From contig CAZRHS010000030.1 of assembly GCA_964600045.1 (NCBI GenBank), positions 1 through 19,961 of the forward strand: 19,961 bases of DNA. The letters run 5' to 3'. Shown here piece by piece: positions 1 through 6,240 of the stretch. Numbering within the stretch: the first letter of the stretch is position 1; each line of letters starts with the position of its first letter. Below the pieces are notes generated by a model that did no database searches, had not been told where the DNA came from, and worked only from the letters and a program-made list of their open reading frames with translations. The DNA comes from Phil1 sp964600045. Its GTDB lineage: Bacteria > Bacillota > Clostridia > Christensenellales > CAG-138. A program made the position numbers and the translations under genes.

Positions 1-37
1 CGCAGTAAAGGGAATATTCGATTGATATGATTATATG

Positions 38-71
38 AAAAACGCCCGGGGAATTTCCTCGGGCGCTTTTT
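38..71. terminator. Bidirectional rho-independent terminator
   Basis: Arms 43-52 and 56-65 form a GC-rich hairpin flanked by an A-run on the left (38-42) and a T-run on the right (67-71), so it can act in both directions. Read on the plus strand the only irregular pair is a G-T wobble; read on the minus strand that pair is an A-C mismatch. It can end the minus-strand acetyltransferase transcript and also a plus-strand gene lying before the window. Confidence 0.75.
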
Positions 72-83
72 GCGCAATATTGT

Positions 84-578
84 TTATGTAAGTTCGTGAT
101 AGTATGGGCAAATATCCTCGTAGTGCCCGTCCTTCATGCGGAAACCGCGCTTTATTGTGCCAAGCTGAGTGAATCCGAGCCGCTCGTAAAGGTGCCTTGC
201 GTGGGTGTTTGTGGCCACAACCGCGTTAAACTGCAGCACCCTGAATCCGTGCTTTGCTCCCTGCTTCATGCAGTCGAGTACAAGCTTTTCACCTATGTGC
301 AGCCCGCGGGATTCACTTTCTACGGCGTAGCTCGCGTTGCATATATGCCCGCAGCGGCCAACATTGTTCGGATGAAGAATATACAGGCCGTATATTTTTT
401 CGCTGTCCGTGTCTTCAGCCACGGCGGAGTATGTCTGCGCGGCAAAGAACTCCTTGCCGGTTTCCTCCGTAAGCAAATCCTCCTGCGGGAAGGCAATGCC
501 CTCCTCAACAACCTCGTTCCAAATGCGGATCATGTCCGCCAAATCAGCTTCTTTATATGCTCTTACGATAATGTTCAT
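84..578 (-). CDS. GNAT-family N-acetyltransferase
   Basis: A 164-residue protein, the normal size for a single-domain GNAT enzyme. These enzymes transfer an acetyl group from acetyl-CoA to an amine; the substrate cannot be read from the sequence. The acetyl-CoA pyrophosphate loop is visible as SRGLHIGEKL, within the usual Q/R-x-x-G-x-G/A pattern, followed by the helix LVLDCMKQGAKHGF. The C-terminal part has the conserved NTHARHLYERLGF segment, where the Tyr is the usual general acid, and ends with a beta-bulge sequence ending in YYHEL. The start ATG has a GAAGG-type ribosome-binding site about 11 bases upstream. It lies 84 bases after a small membrane-protein gene on the same strand and may share its strong promoter at 1015-1043. 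A terminator hairpin follows the stop. The family is clear; the specific function is unknown. Confidence 0.85.
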   Translation of the reverse strand: MNIIVRAYKEADLADMIRIWNEVVEEGIAFPQEDLLTEETGKEFFAAQTYSAVAEDTDSEKIYGLYILHPNNVGRCGHICNASYAVESESRGLHIGEKLVLDCMKQGAKHGFRVLQFNAVVATNTHARHLYERLGFTQLGTIKRGFRMKDGHYEDICPYYHELT

Positions 579-662
579 GGTGCTTCGGCCTTCTTTTTTG
601 TATTGCCGCCTAAAACGGCGGATTGATTATATCACTCCGTTTGGCCGAATTCCATAGGCTCA

Positions 663-902
663 TTAAGCCGCGCTCATGTCGTATATATAAAGCTTCGTCT
701 TGTCGCTCTTCACGGCGTTTGCGTGCTCGCTCTTCCTTGCGGCGGAGTAGCTGCGAACCTTGCCGTTTGAACGGGCGGCGCTGTGCCTGGTGCGCTGAGT
801 GCGGCGGCGGATCGCCCTTTCCTGCAGGCATGCGGCGGCAATCATAAAGCCCAAAATCACGCTGGGAACCATAAAAGAGAAAAACAAACCAAAGTAATTC
901 AT
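663..902 (-). CDS. Small single-pass membrane protein, function unknown
   Basis: A 79-residue protein that I do not recognise. Residues 3-25 form one hydrophobic segment (FGLFFSFMVPSVILGFMIAAA). The rest is very basic (many Arg, Lys and His), so the tail is probably cytoplasmic. Two facts support it as a real gene: a textbook GGAGG ribosome-binding site seven bases before the ATG, and a sigma-A promoter with perfect hexamers about 110 bases upstream. It is transcribed away from the S24-like repressor gene across a 244-base gap, so that repressor is a reasonable candidate regulator. It is followed on the same strand by the acetyltransferase. Small basic membrane proteins of this shape include toxins, holin-like proteins and enzyme regulators; nothing here tells them apart. 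Confidence 0.6.
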   Translation of the reverse strand: MNYFGLFFSFMVPSVILGFMIAAACLQERAIRRRTQRTRHSAARSNGKVRSYSAARKSEHANAVKSDKTKLYIYDMSAA

Positions 903-1014
903 ACTGTACCTCCGATGCCTCCCTTAGACTCTGCATATCCGTTTCGGAAACTTACTAAATCCGACTGAATGTGGCCTAATGGGAAATTTTGGCTCGTCCA
1001 TTGAGCTTGAATTC

Positions 1015-1043
1015 ATTATAATATCCAAATAAGATACTGTCAA
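1015..1043 (-). promoter_or_regulatory. Consensus sigma-A promoter for the small membrane protein gene
   Basis: On the minus strand a perfect TTGACA (plus 1038-1043) and a perfect TATAAT (plus 1015-1020) are separated by exactly 17 bases. Transcription should start near 1008, giving a leader of about 105 bases before the ATG at 902. A promoter this strong normally needs repression; the neighbouring HTH repressor is the obvious candidate. Confidence 0.85.
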
Positions 1044-1086
1044 GCGTGAAAATGATGTTTTTTGGAAATTCTTATTAAATTAAGTC

Positions 1087-1115
1087 TTGCATTATATTTC
1101 TTTGCGGGATACAAT
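1087..1115 (+). promoter_or_regulatory. Probable promoter of the S24-like repressor
   Basis: TTGCAT (1087-1092) and TACAAT (1110-1115) with a 17-base spacer. The -35 is poor (3 of 6) and the -10 good (5 of 6). Transcription would start near 1122, 25 bases before the ATG. The weak -35 beside a consensus divergent promoter fits an autoregulated repressor. Confidence 0.5.
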
Positions 1116-1146
1116 ATTGATGACGAAATTCTCGTTTGGAGGGCAC

Positions 1147-1782
1147 ATGAACAGACTGAAGGAATTAAGAAAAGCCTCGCATCTCTCTCAGGAAGATCTC
1201 GGAAACGTACTTGGCGTTAAAAAGGCGGCCGTTTGCAAATATGAAACCGGCAGGGTTGCCCTGCCTAACGAGGTGCTTATAAAGCTTTGCGACTATTTTA
1301 ATGTAAGCGCAGATTATCTGCTTTGCCGCGAGGAAACAACCGTAACCCCTCTTTTTAAGACAAAAACAACCATTTCCTCCCGCCTTATGCCGGTTGAGGA
1401 CAGCGTGGGCGTTCCCCTTGTCGGCAGGGTTCACGCGGGCCTTCCCATGCTTGCCGATGAAAATATAGAAGAATATATTCCCGTTGCCGCGAACGAAGCC
1501 GTAGCGGGGGAGTATTTCTATATGCAGGTTGAGGGGGACTGCATGGAGGGCGAGTTTATACCGGAAGGCGCGTTGGTGCTGGTAAGAATGCAGCCAAGCG
1601 TTGAAAATGGGCGCATAGCGGTTGTTCGCCTGGGGGACGAGGTTTTGCTCCGCAAGGTTAAAACGGTTGGCGATTCGCTTATGCTCATCCCCGCGAATAC
1701 CAAATACGAGCCCATGATAGTTCCAAGGAACGAGGCTGAAATTATAGGCCGCGTAACGGAGGTTCGCATACGCGGGCTGTGA
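1147..1782 (+). CDS. XRE-type HTH repressor with LexA/S24-like C-terminal domain
   Basis: A 211-residue repressor of the phage-CI/LexA-like type. The start at 1147 is chosen because a GGAGGGC ribosome-binding site lies directly before it; an in-frame start at 1087 would place the promoter inside the gene. Residues 3-58 are an XRE helix-turn-helix (LSQEDLGNVLGVKKAAVCKYETG). Residues 87-205 match the S24 fold: an Ala97-Gly98 pair sits in GRVHAGLP, the normal autocleavage site. The active-site motif that is usually GDSM reads GDCM (Cys132), and the LexA catalytic Lys (in EVTVKR) aligns with Arg169 in EVLLRK. Both dyad positions thus seem changed, so RecA-stimulated self-cleavage may be lost or altered. 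It is divergent from a small membrane protein gene and probably regulates it and itself. It could be a domesticated prophage repressor, but no phage genes are nearby. Confidence 0.85.
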   Translation: MNRLKELRKASHLSQEDLGNVLGVKKAAVCKYETGRVALPNEVLIKLCDYFNVSADYLLCREETTVTPLFKTKTTISSRLMPVEDSVGVPLVGRVHAGLPMLADENIEEYIPVAANEAVAGEYFYMQVEGDCMEGEFIPEGALVLVRMQPSVENGRIAVVRLGDEVLLRKVKTVGDSLMLIPANTKYEPMIVPRNEAEIIGRVTEVRIRGL

Positions 1783-1810
1783 TGCGCACATATTTACACT
1801 AAAACCAATT

Positions 1811-1842
1811 CAAAAAGGCGGATGCTGCGAAGCACCCGCCTT
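1811..1842 (-). terminator. Rho-independent terminator after serS
   Basis: Arms 1815-1826 and 1831-1842 form a 12-pair hairpin with a GCGA/TCGC loop. On the minus strand all positions pair (one G-T wobble) and five T residues follow (plus 1812-1816), 30 bases past the serS stop. On the plus strand one pair becomes an A-C mismatch and the T-run is broken, so it is a weaker terminator for the repressor gene. Confidence 0.8.
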
Positions 1843-1871
1843 ATTAGTTGCATGAACTTTTTTATGCTGCG

Positions 1872-3152
1872 TTATTCTATAACGCTCTTGCCGCCCATAT
1901 ACATGCGCAGCGGTTCGGGAATGGCTATTGTGCCGTCTTCCTTAAGGTTGTTTTCAAGGAAGGCTATAAGCGTGCGCGGGGGAGCGACAACGGTATTGTT
2001 AAGCGTGTGGGCAAAATAGTTGCCTTTCTCCTTGTTCTTTATGCGGATGCCAAGGCGCCTTGCCTGCGCGTCACCCAGGTTGGAGCAGGAGCCTACTTCA
2101 AAATACTTCTGCTGGCGGGGGCTCCAGGCCTCAACGTCAACGCTCTTCACCTTAAGGTCGGCCAGGTCGCCGGAGCAGCACTCAAGCGTGCGTACGGGTA
2201 TATCCAGGCTGCGGAAGAACTCAACGGTGTAGCTCCAAAGCTTATCGAACCACGCCATGCTGTCCTCAGGCTTGCATACAACTATCATTTCCTGCTTTTC
2301 AAACTGGTGTACCCTGTATACGCCGCGCTCTTCTATGCCGTGCGCGCCAACCTCCTTGCGGAAGCAGGGGGAGTAGCTGGTGAGCGTGCGGGGAAGAGTG
2401 TCCTCTTCAAGGAAGGTGTCTATAAAGCTGCCTATCATGCTGTGCTCGCTGGTGCCTATAAGGTAAAGATCCTCATTCTCTATCTTATACATCATGCCTT
2501 CCATCTCGGCAAAGCTCATAACGCCGCTTACAACGCCGCTGCGGATCATAAAGGGCGGCACGCAGTAGGTGAATCCCTTGTTTATCATAAAGTCGCGGGC
2601 GTAGCTTAAAATCGCGCTGTGCAGGCGGGCAATGTCACCCTTAAGGTAATAGAAGCCGTTTCCGCTTACCTTGCGCGCGGCGTCTATATCAATGCCGTTC
2701 ACCTTTTCCATTATGTCAACATGATAAGGAATCTCAAAATCGGGCACTACAGGCTCGCCAAAGCGCTCGCGCTCAACGTTTTCGCTGTCGTCCTTGCCTA
2801 TGGGCACGGATTCGTCTATTATGTTCGGAATAACAAGCATGCGCTTGCGGATTTCGGCCTCAAGCTCAACCTCGCGCTGCTCAAGTGCGGCCATTTCTTC
2901 CTGCATGGCCTTAACCTCTTTTTTGGTCTCCTCGGCCTTGTCGCGCTCGCCGCGGGCCATCATGCCGCCAATCTGCTTGGAAAGCACGTTGCGCTGGTTG
3001 CGCAGCGAATCGCAGCGCGTGTGATCCTCGCGCCATTCCTTGTCCATGGCAACAACCTCGTCAACCATAACAAGCTTCTCATCCTGGAACTTTTTGCGTA
3101 TGTTTTCCTTAACAAGTTCGGGATTGCTGCGTATAAGCTTAATATCAAGCAT
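1872..3152 (-). CDS. serS: Seryl-tRNA synthetase
   Basis: Charges tRNA-Ser with serine (class II aminoacyl-tRNA synthetase, cytosolic dimer). The 426-residue length is normal. Residues 1-110 form the tRNA-binding coiled-coil arm. The catalytic core follows: the serine-binding GTSEH (233-237), motif 2 CFRKEVGAHGIEERGVYR (263-280), the SCSNLGDAQARR segment (355-366) and motif 3 APPRTLIAFLENN (390-402). Motif 2 and the flanking RVHQFEKQEMIVVCKPEDS, and the AHTLNNT region, resemble archaeal and eukaryotic SerRS more than the usual bacterial CFRSEAG/GLIRQHQF and LNGSGLAVGRT pattern. The ATG has an AAGGAG site 11 bases upstream. It follows argS by 30 bases with no promoter between, so the two are co-transcribed, and a hairpin terminator follows. 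No T-box leader precedes the operon. Confidence 0.97.
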   Translation of the reverse strand: MLDIKLIRSNPELVKENIRKKFQDEKLVMVDEVVAMDKEWREDHTRCDSLRNQRNVLSKQIGGMMARGERDKAEETKKEVKAMQEEMAALEQREVELEAEIRKRMLVIPNIIDESVPIGKDDSENVERERFGEPVVPDFEIPYHVDIMEKVNGIDIDAARKVSGNGFYYLKGDIARLHSAILSYARDFMINKGFTYCVPPFMIRSGVVSGVMSFAEMEGMMYKIENEDLYLIGTSEHSMIGSFIDTFLEEDTLPRTLTSYSPCFRKEVGAHGIEERGVYRVHQFEKQEMIVVCKPEDSMAWFDKLWSYTVEFFRSLDIPVRTLECCSGDLADLKVKSVDVEAWSPRQQKYFEVGSCSNLGDAQARRLGIRIKNKEKGNYFAHTLNNTVVAPPRTLIAFLENNLKEDGTIAIPEPLRMYMGGKSVIE

Positions 3153-3182
3153 GCCTAAAATCTCCTTTTCAAATTAGTGTGG

Positions 3183-4877
3183 TTACATTCTTTCGGGCGC
3201 TTCAAGACCTATAAGGTAAAGCGCGTTCTTTATGCATATACGCGCCGCGTCGCAAAGGGCAAGCCGTGCGTTGCGCGTTGCGGGATCGTCGTCCATTATG
3301 CGGCAGTCGTAATAGAACTTATTGAAGCAGGAGCAAACCTCTATCGTCTCGCGGGCGATAAGATACGGCTCGTATTTCTCCGCGGCGGCCTTTACGGTAT
3401 CGGGCAGCGCGGCTATTGCCTTGATAAGCGCGGTTTCAGCCTCGCCTGAAAGCAGCGAGCAATCCACGTTGTTTTTGTCGTAGCCGTTTGCCTTGCGCAG
3501 CACTGAGCAGCAGCGCGCGTGAGTATACTGGGCATAGGGGCCGGTCTCGCCGTCAAAATTAAGCATTTTGCTCCAGGAAAAGCTCGTGTCCTTAATGCGG
3601 CTGTTGTAAAGAATTCCCCATACCACGGCGCCAACGCCTACCGCGCGCGCGGCGGCTTCCTTGTCCTCAAGGTCGGGGCTCTTTTCTTTTATAATCTCAA
3701 GCGTTTTCTCAATTGATGCGTTAAGCACATCCTCAAGGTACACAACGTTGCCGTGGCGGGTTGAAAGAGTGCCCTCTTCCATTGATACCATGCCAAAGTT
3801 CACGTGCACGCAGTCGCGCACCCAGTCCTTGCCCATAAGCTCAAGCACCTTGAAGAACTGCTGAAAATGCAGGTTCTGCTGATAGGCAACAACATAAATG
3901 CTCTTCACAAAATTATATGTGTTTTTCCTGTATATGGCGGCGGCAAGGTCGCGCGTTGCGTAAAGGGTCGCTCCGTCGGATTTAACTATTATGCACGGCG
4001 GCATATTGTATTCGGAAAGATCAACAATCTTTGCGCCCTTGTCGGTTTTAAGCAGGCCCTTAGCGTCAAGCTCGTCTATAACGGCCTGCATCTTGTCCTC
4101 GTAGAAGCTTTCGCCGTTGTAGCTGTCGAATTCAACACCAAGCAGCTTATAAACCTCGCCCACTTCTTTAAGCGTAAGCGTCTTCATCCTCTGCCAAAGG
4201 TCAACGGCCTCCGCGTCGCCCTGCTCAATCTTTCTGAACCATGCGCGGGCCTCGTCGTTCAGGCTTTCGTCCTTCTCGGCCTCCTCGTGGAAGCGCACAT
4301 AAAGCTTAACAAGCTCCCTTACCGTGGAATCCTCGATGGGCTTGTTGTTGCCCCACTTTTTGTAGGCAACTATCATCTTGCCAAACTGCGTGCCCCAGTC
4401 GCCAAGGTGGTTTATGGCTATGGTATTGTAGCCTAATGCCTTATAGATCCTGTTAAGGCTGTTGCCTATCGCGGTGGAAGGCAGGTGGCCTATGTGGAAG
4501 GGCTTGGCTATGTTTATGGAGGAGAACTCCACGCATACGTTGGCGCCGTGGCCCTCGTCGCTGTGGCCGTAGTTTTCGCCCTCGTCAAGCACTCGCTTTA
4601 TGGTAGCGGCGGCGGCACCGGTTCTGTCCTCAAAAAAGTTAAGATAACCGCCGGCAACCTCTGCGCGGGTAACGCCCGCGGGCAGAGCTATCTTGTCCTT
4701 AAGCTCCGCGGCTATCGCTGCCGGGGCTTTGCGCATGGCCTTTGCAAGGCGGAAGCAGGGAAAAGCATAGTCTCCCATGCTGCTGTCCGGCGGAATTTCT
4801 ATATAGCTTGAAAGCTCCGCCGAGTCCAAACCCGTCGCGGCGGATATCGCAAGTGCAATCTCGTTCCTTGTGTCCAT
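3183..4877 (-). CDS. argS: Arginyl-tRNA synthetase
   Basis: Charges tRNA-Arg with arginine (class I synthetase, monomer, cytosol). The 564 residues are the standard length. In order: an N-terminal additional domain (1-100), the Rossmann catalytic core with SSINIAKPFHIGHLPSTAIGN (HIGH at 128-131), the NHLGDWGTQFGKM segment, the degenerate second signature as LSTRHGNVVYLED in place of KMSKS, the FDGETGPYAQYTHAR segment, and a C-terminal DALR anticodon-binding domain that ends LGLEAPERM-like (LIGLEAPERM), as is typical of ArgRS. The ATG is four bases after an AGGAGA site. It is the first gene of an argS-serS pair, driven by a good promoter at 4913-4941 and divergent from a sortase gene. Nothing appears truncated. 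Confidence 0.97.
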   Translation of the reverse strand: MDTRNEIALAISAATGLDSAELSSYIEIPPDSSMGDYAFPCFRLAKAMRKAPAAIAAELKDKIALPAGVTRAEVAGGYLNFFEDRTGAAAATIKRVLDEGENYGHSDEGHGANVCVEFSSINIAKPFHIGHLPSTAIGNSLNRIYKALGYNTIAINHLGDWGTQFGKMIVAYKKWGNNKPIEDSTVRELVKLYVRFHEEAEKDESLNDEARAWFRKIEQGDAEAVDLWQRMKTLTLKEVGEVYKLLGVEFDSYNGESFYEDKMQAVIDELDAKGLLKTDKGAKIVDLSEYNMPPCIIVKSDGATLYATRDLAAAIYRKNTYNFVKSIYVVAYQQNLHFQQFFKVLELMGKDWVRDCVHVNFGMVSMEEGTLSTRHGNVVYLEDVLNASIEKTLEIIKEKSPDLEDKEAAARAVGVGAVVWGILYNSRIKDTSFSWSKMLNFDGETGPYAQYTHARCCSVLRKANGYDKNNVDCSLLSGEAETALIKAIAALPDTVKAAAEKYEPYLIARETIEVCSCFNKFYYDCRIMDDDPATRNARLALCDAARICIKNALYLIGLEAPERM

Positions 4878-4912
4878 AGTCTCTCCTAAATATTTAGCTT
4901 ATTTGACGAATC

Positions 4913-4941
4913 AGTATATCATATTTATGGCAAAATGTTAA
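4913..4941 (-). promoter_or_regulatory. Sigma-A promoter of argS-serS
   Basis: On the minus strand TTAACA (plus 4936-4941) and TATACT (plus 4913-4918), each 5 of 6 to consensus, with a 17-base spacer. The leader would be about 30 bases, far too short for a T-box riboswitch. Confidence 0.75.
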
Positions 4942-4965
4942 GTAAAAACAAACTTTGCGCCATCA

Positions 4966-5007
4966 TGGCAAGTATAAATTGCCAACGGGCGGCATGAATG
5001 CTATAAT
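4966..5007 (+). promoter_or_regulatory. Sortase promoter overlapping an inverted repeat
   Basis: TTGCCA (4979-4984, 5 of 6) and a perfect TATAAT (5002-5007) with a 17-base spacer. The predicted transcription start falls within a base or two of the ATG at 5014. The -35 is also the right arm of an inverted repeat, TGGCAA (4966-4971) and TTGCCA (4979-4984) with a 7-base spacer, and a second small palindrome, GCCATCATGGC, lies at 4959-4969. A repressor bound here would cover the -35. Confidence 0.65.
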
Positions 5008-5013
5008 CAAGCC

Positions 5014-5754
5014 ATGGAAAAGAAAGAGAAAAAGAATAAAAAGCGGCTTACCCCGCTTGATATCATATTGTATTGTCTCAGCGCGGCGCTGCTGATAGGC
5101 GGCGTGGTGCTTATTATTCGTCAGTATGTGCTTATAAGTGACTATACTGCCCCGCCCACGCCTACCGTATCGCCCACCGCACAGCCTACGCCTACGGCCA
5201 CGCCCGGCGCGGATACTGCGGAAACGCCCGCTCCCACCGAGGAGCCTACGCCAACGCCCTATCAATACACGCGTTCCGCGCCAACCATGATATATTTCCT
5301 TGATGCGGAGGTTATGGCGGAGATTCAGCCCGTTGGCCTTATAGAGGAAGGCGATAAAAAGGGCCAGATGGCCACCATTGACGATCCTGATGTTGCCGCG
5401 TGGTACGAACCCGGCCCCGCGCCCGGTGAGCTGGGCAATGCCCTTATAAACGGCCACAAGAGCTGGAAGGGCAAAATAGGCCGCTTCTCCGTACTTTGGG
5501 ATATGCAGGTTGGTCAGCAGGTTGCGGTTGAGCGCGAGGACGGAAGCGTGCTTTATTTCAAGGTGATAAGCGTGGACTTCTATCCGTATAACGATTATCC
5601 CGAAAGCGTAATGGATATGGAAAGCGATACCGCGAAGATGACGCTTATAACCTGCTATGGTGACTTTAACCACAGCGCCGGCACAAGCGAACAGCGCTGC
5701 GTGGTGGTCTGCGAGCTGATTACGGATGAATCCGAGATCCAAGCGGCACAATAA
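5014..5754 (+). CDS. Membrane-anchored sortase (class E/F-like transpeptidase)
   Basis: A 246-residue sortase-family cysteine transpeptidase, expected to act outside the membrane on proteins with a C-terminal sorting signal. A lysine-rich cytoplasmic start (1-18) is followed by one membrane segment (19-37), a Pro/Thr-rich linker (46-83) that would span part of the wall, and the sortase barrel (about 90-240). The catalytic triad is visible: His148 in INGHKSW, Cys214 in MTLITCYG (the TLxTC motif) and Arg228 in SEQRCVV. No pilin, LPxTG-type substrate or second sortase is in view, so its partners must be encoded elsewhere. There is no ribosome-binding site before the ATG, and the predicted transcription start is at or next to the ATG, so translation may be leaderless; the next in-frame ATG (residue 92) would remove the membrane anchor. 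It is divergent from argS and followed by a terminator. Confidence 0.88.
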   Translation: MEKKEKKNKKRLTPLDIILYCLSAALLIGGVVLIIRQYVLISDYTAPPTPTVSPTAQPTPTATPGADTAETPAPTEEPTPTPYQYTRSAPTMIYFLDAEVMAEIQPVGLIEEGDKKGQMATIDDPDVAAWYEPGPAPGELGNALINGHKSWKGKIGRFSVLWDMQVGQQVAVEREDGSVLYFKVISVDFYPYNDYPESVMDMESDTAKMTLITCYGDFNHSAGTSEQRCVVVCELITDESEIQAAQ

Positions 5755-5766
5755 AAATTCTGTTAT

Positions 5767-5795
5767 AAAAAAGCTCGAGCATTCGGGCTTTTTTT
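5767..5795 (+). terminator. Rho-independent terminator after the sortase gene
   Basis: Arms 5767-5778 and 5783-5794 pair along 12 positions (one G-T wobble, loop GCAT) and end in a run of seven T. It starts 12 bases after the sortase stop. The A-run on its left arm could let it work on the other strand as well, but no minus-strand gene reaches it. Confidence 0.85.
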
Positions 5796-5836
5796 AATCG
5801 AAACACAAAAATCTGAAAAAAGTTTGTGCTTGATGC

Positions 5837-5865
5837 TTGACATAATGAATTAGTTGAGTTAGAAT
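5837..5865 (+). promoter_or_regulatory. Promoter of the tRNA-Gly/tRNA-Lys operon
   Basis: Perfect TTGACA (5837-5842) and TAGAAT (5860-5865, 5 of 6) with a 17-base spacer. Transcription should begin near 5872, leaving about 55 bases of GC-rich leader to be trimmed by RNase P before tRNA-Gly. Confidence 0.85.
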
Positions 5866-5927
5866 ATACGAGCGCGCTGAGGAAAGCACCTCGCACCGCA
5901 GCGGTCGCAAAAGCGTGTAAGCGCTGT

Positions 5928-6003
5928 GCGGGAGTAGCTCATTCGGTAGAGCGCTGCCTTGCCAAGGCAGAGGTGGCGGGTTCGAGCCCCGTCTCCCGCT
6001 CCA
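5928..6003 (+). tRNA. tRNA-Gly (anticodon GCC)
   Basis: A complete 76-base cloverleaf. Acceptor arms GCGGGAG (5928-5934) and CTCCCGC (5993-5999) pair fully, with discriminator T6000 and an encoded CCA (6001-6003). The anticodon stem CTGCC/GGCAG encloses the loop TTGCCAA, so the anticodon is GCC and reads GGC and GGU. The GGTTCGAGCCC segment is the T arm. It is followed after six bases by tRNA-Lys in the same transcript. Confidence 0.97.
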
Positions 6004-6009
6004 CAATAT

Positions 6010-6085
6010 GCACCCTTAGCTCAGTTGGTAGAGCACCTGACTCTTAATCAGGGTGTCCAGGGTTCGAGCCCCTGAGGGTGCACCA
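6010..6085 (+). tRNA. tRNA-Lys (anticodon CTT)
   Basis: A complete 76-base cloverleaf. Acceptor arms GCACCCT (6010-6016) and AGGGTGC (6075-6081), discriminator A6082 and encoded CCA (6083-6085). The anticodon stem CCTGA/TCAGG encloses the loop CTCTTAA, giving anticodon CTT, which reads AAG. It is the last gene of the operon, with a terminator hairpin starting six bases later. Confidence 0.97.
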
Positions 6086-6091
6086 TGAATT

Positions 6092-6124
6092 AAGTCATCT
6101 TTGTTCGCGAAGATGGCTTTTTTC
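6092..6124 (+). terminator. Terminator of the tRNA operon
   Basis: Arms 6092-6101 and 6110-6119 pair along ten positions (one G-T wobble) around an 8-base loop, followed by TTTTTTC and another T-run at 6130-6136. Confidence 0.85.
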
Positions 6125-6175
6125 TTATCTTTTTTTGAATTTACAGGGCTTGCAGGACGGACAAAACGTGTTGGT

Positions 6176-6221
6176 AAAAGCCGCCGAAAGCATAGAGAAT
6201 GTCTAACTTTTCGGCGGCTTT
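6176..6221 (-). terminator. Terminator after galM
   Basis: A long GC-rich stem, 6177-6190 against 6207-6221, with one bulged base and a 16-base loop. On the minus strand it starts 20 bases after the galM stop and runs into a short T-run (plus 6176-6179). The T-run is short, so efficiency may be moderate. Confidence 0.65.
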
Positions 6222-6240
6222 ATGTTATCTTGAATTAAGC

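Noticed and set aside
605..621. A hairpin (CCGCC/GGCGG) between the small membrane protein and acetyltransferase genes as a terminator
   Set aside because: The stem has only about five pairs and no T-run follows on either strand, so the two genes may still be co-transcribed.
610..936. A 108-codon minus-strand frame overlapping the small membrane protein
   Set aside because: The 79-codon frame has the spaced GGAGG site and a coherent membrane segment; the longer frame has neither.
1147..1782. A prophage remnant anchored by the S24-like repressor
   Set aside because: No integrase, Cro/excisionase, structural phage genes or attachment repeats are near; the flanks are housekeeping genes.
1848..2609. 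Long open frames on the plus strand inside serS
   Set aside because: Antisense shadows of a well-conserved synthetase gene, without ribosome-binding sites.
4878..5013. A possible T-box riboswitch ahead of argS-serS
   Set aside because: The promoter lies only about 36 bases before the ATG, leaving no room for a T-box stem I and antiterminator, and no T-box consensus is visible.
4963..5751. A 262-codon open frame antisense to the sortase gene
   Set aside because: The product is low-complexity where it crosses the Pro/Thr linker, it has no start signals and runs across the divergent promoter; the sortase triad on the plus strand is clear.
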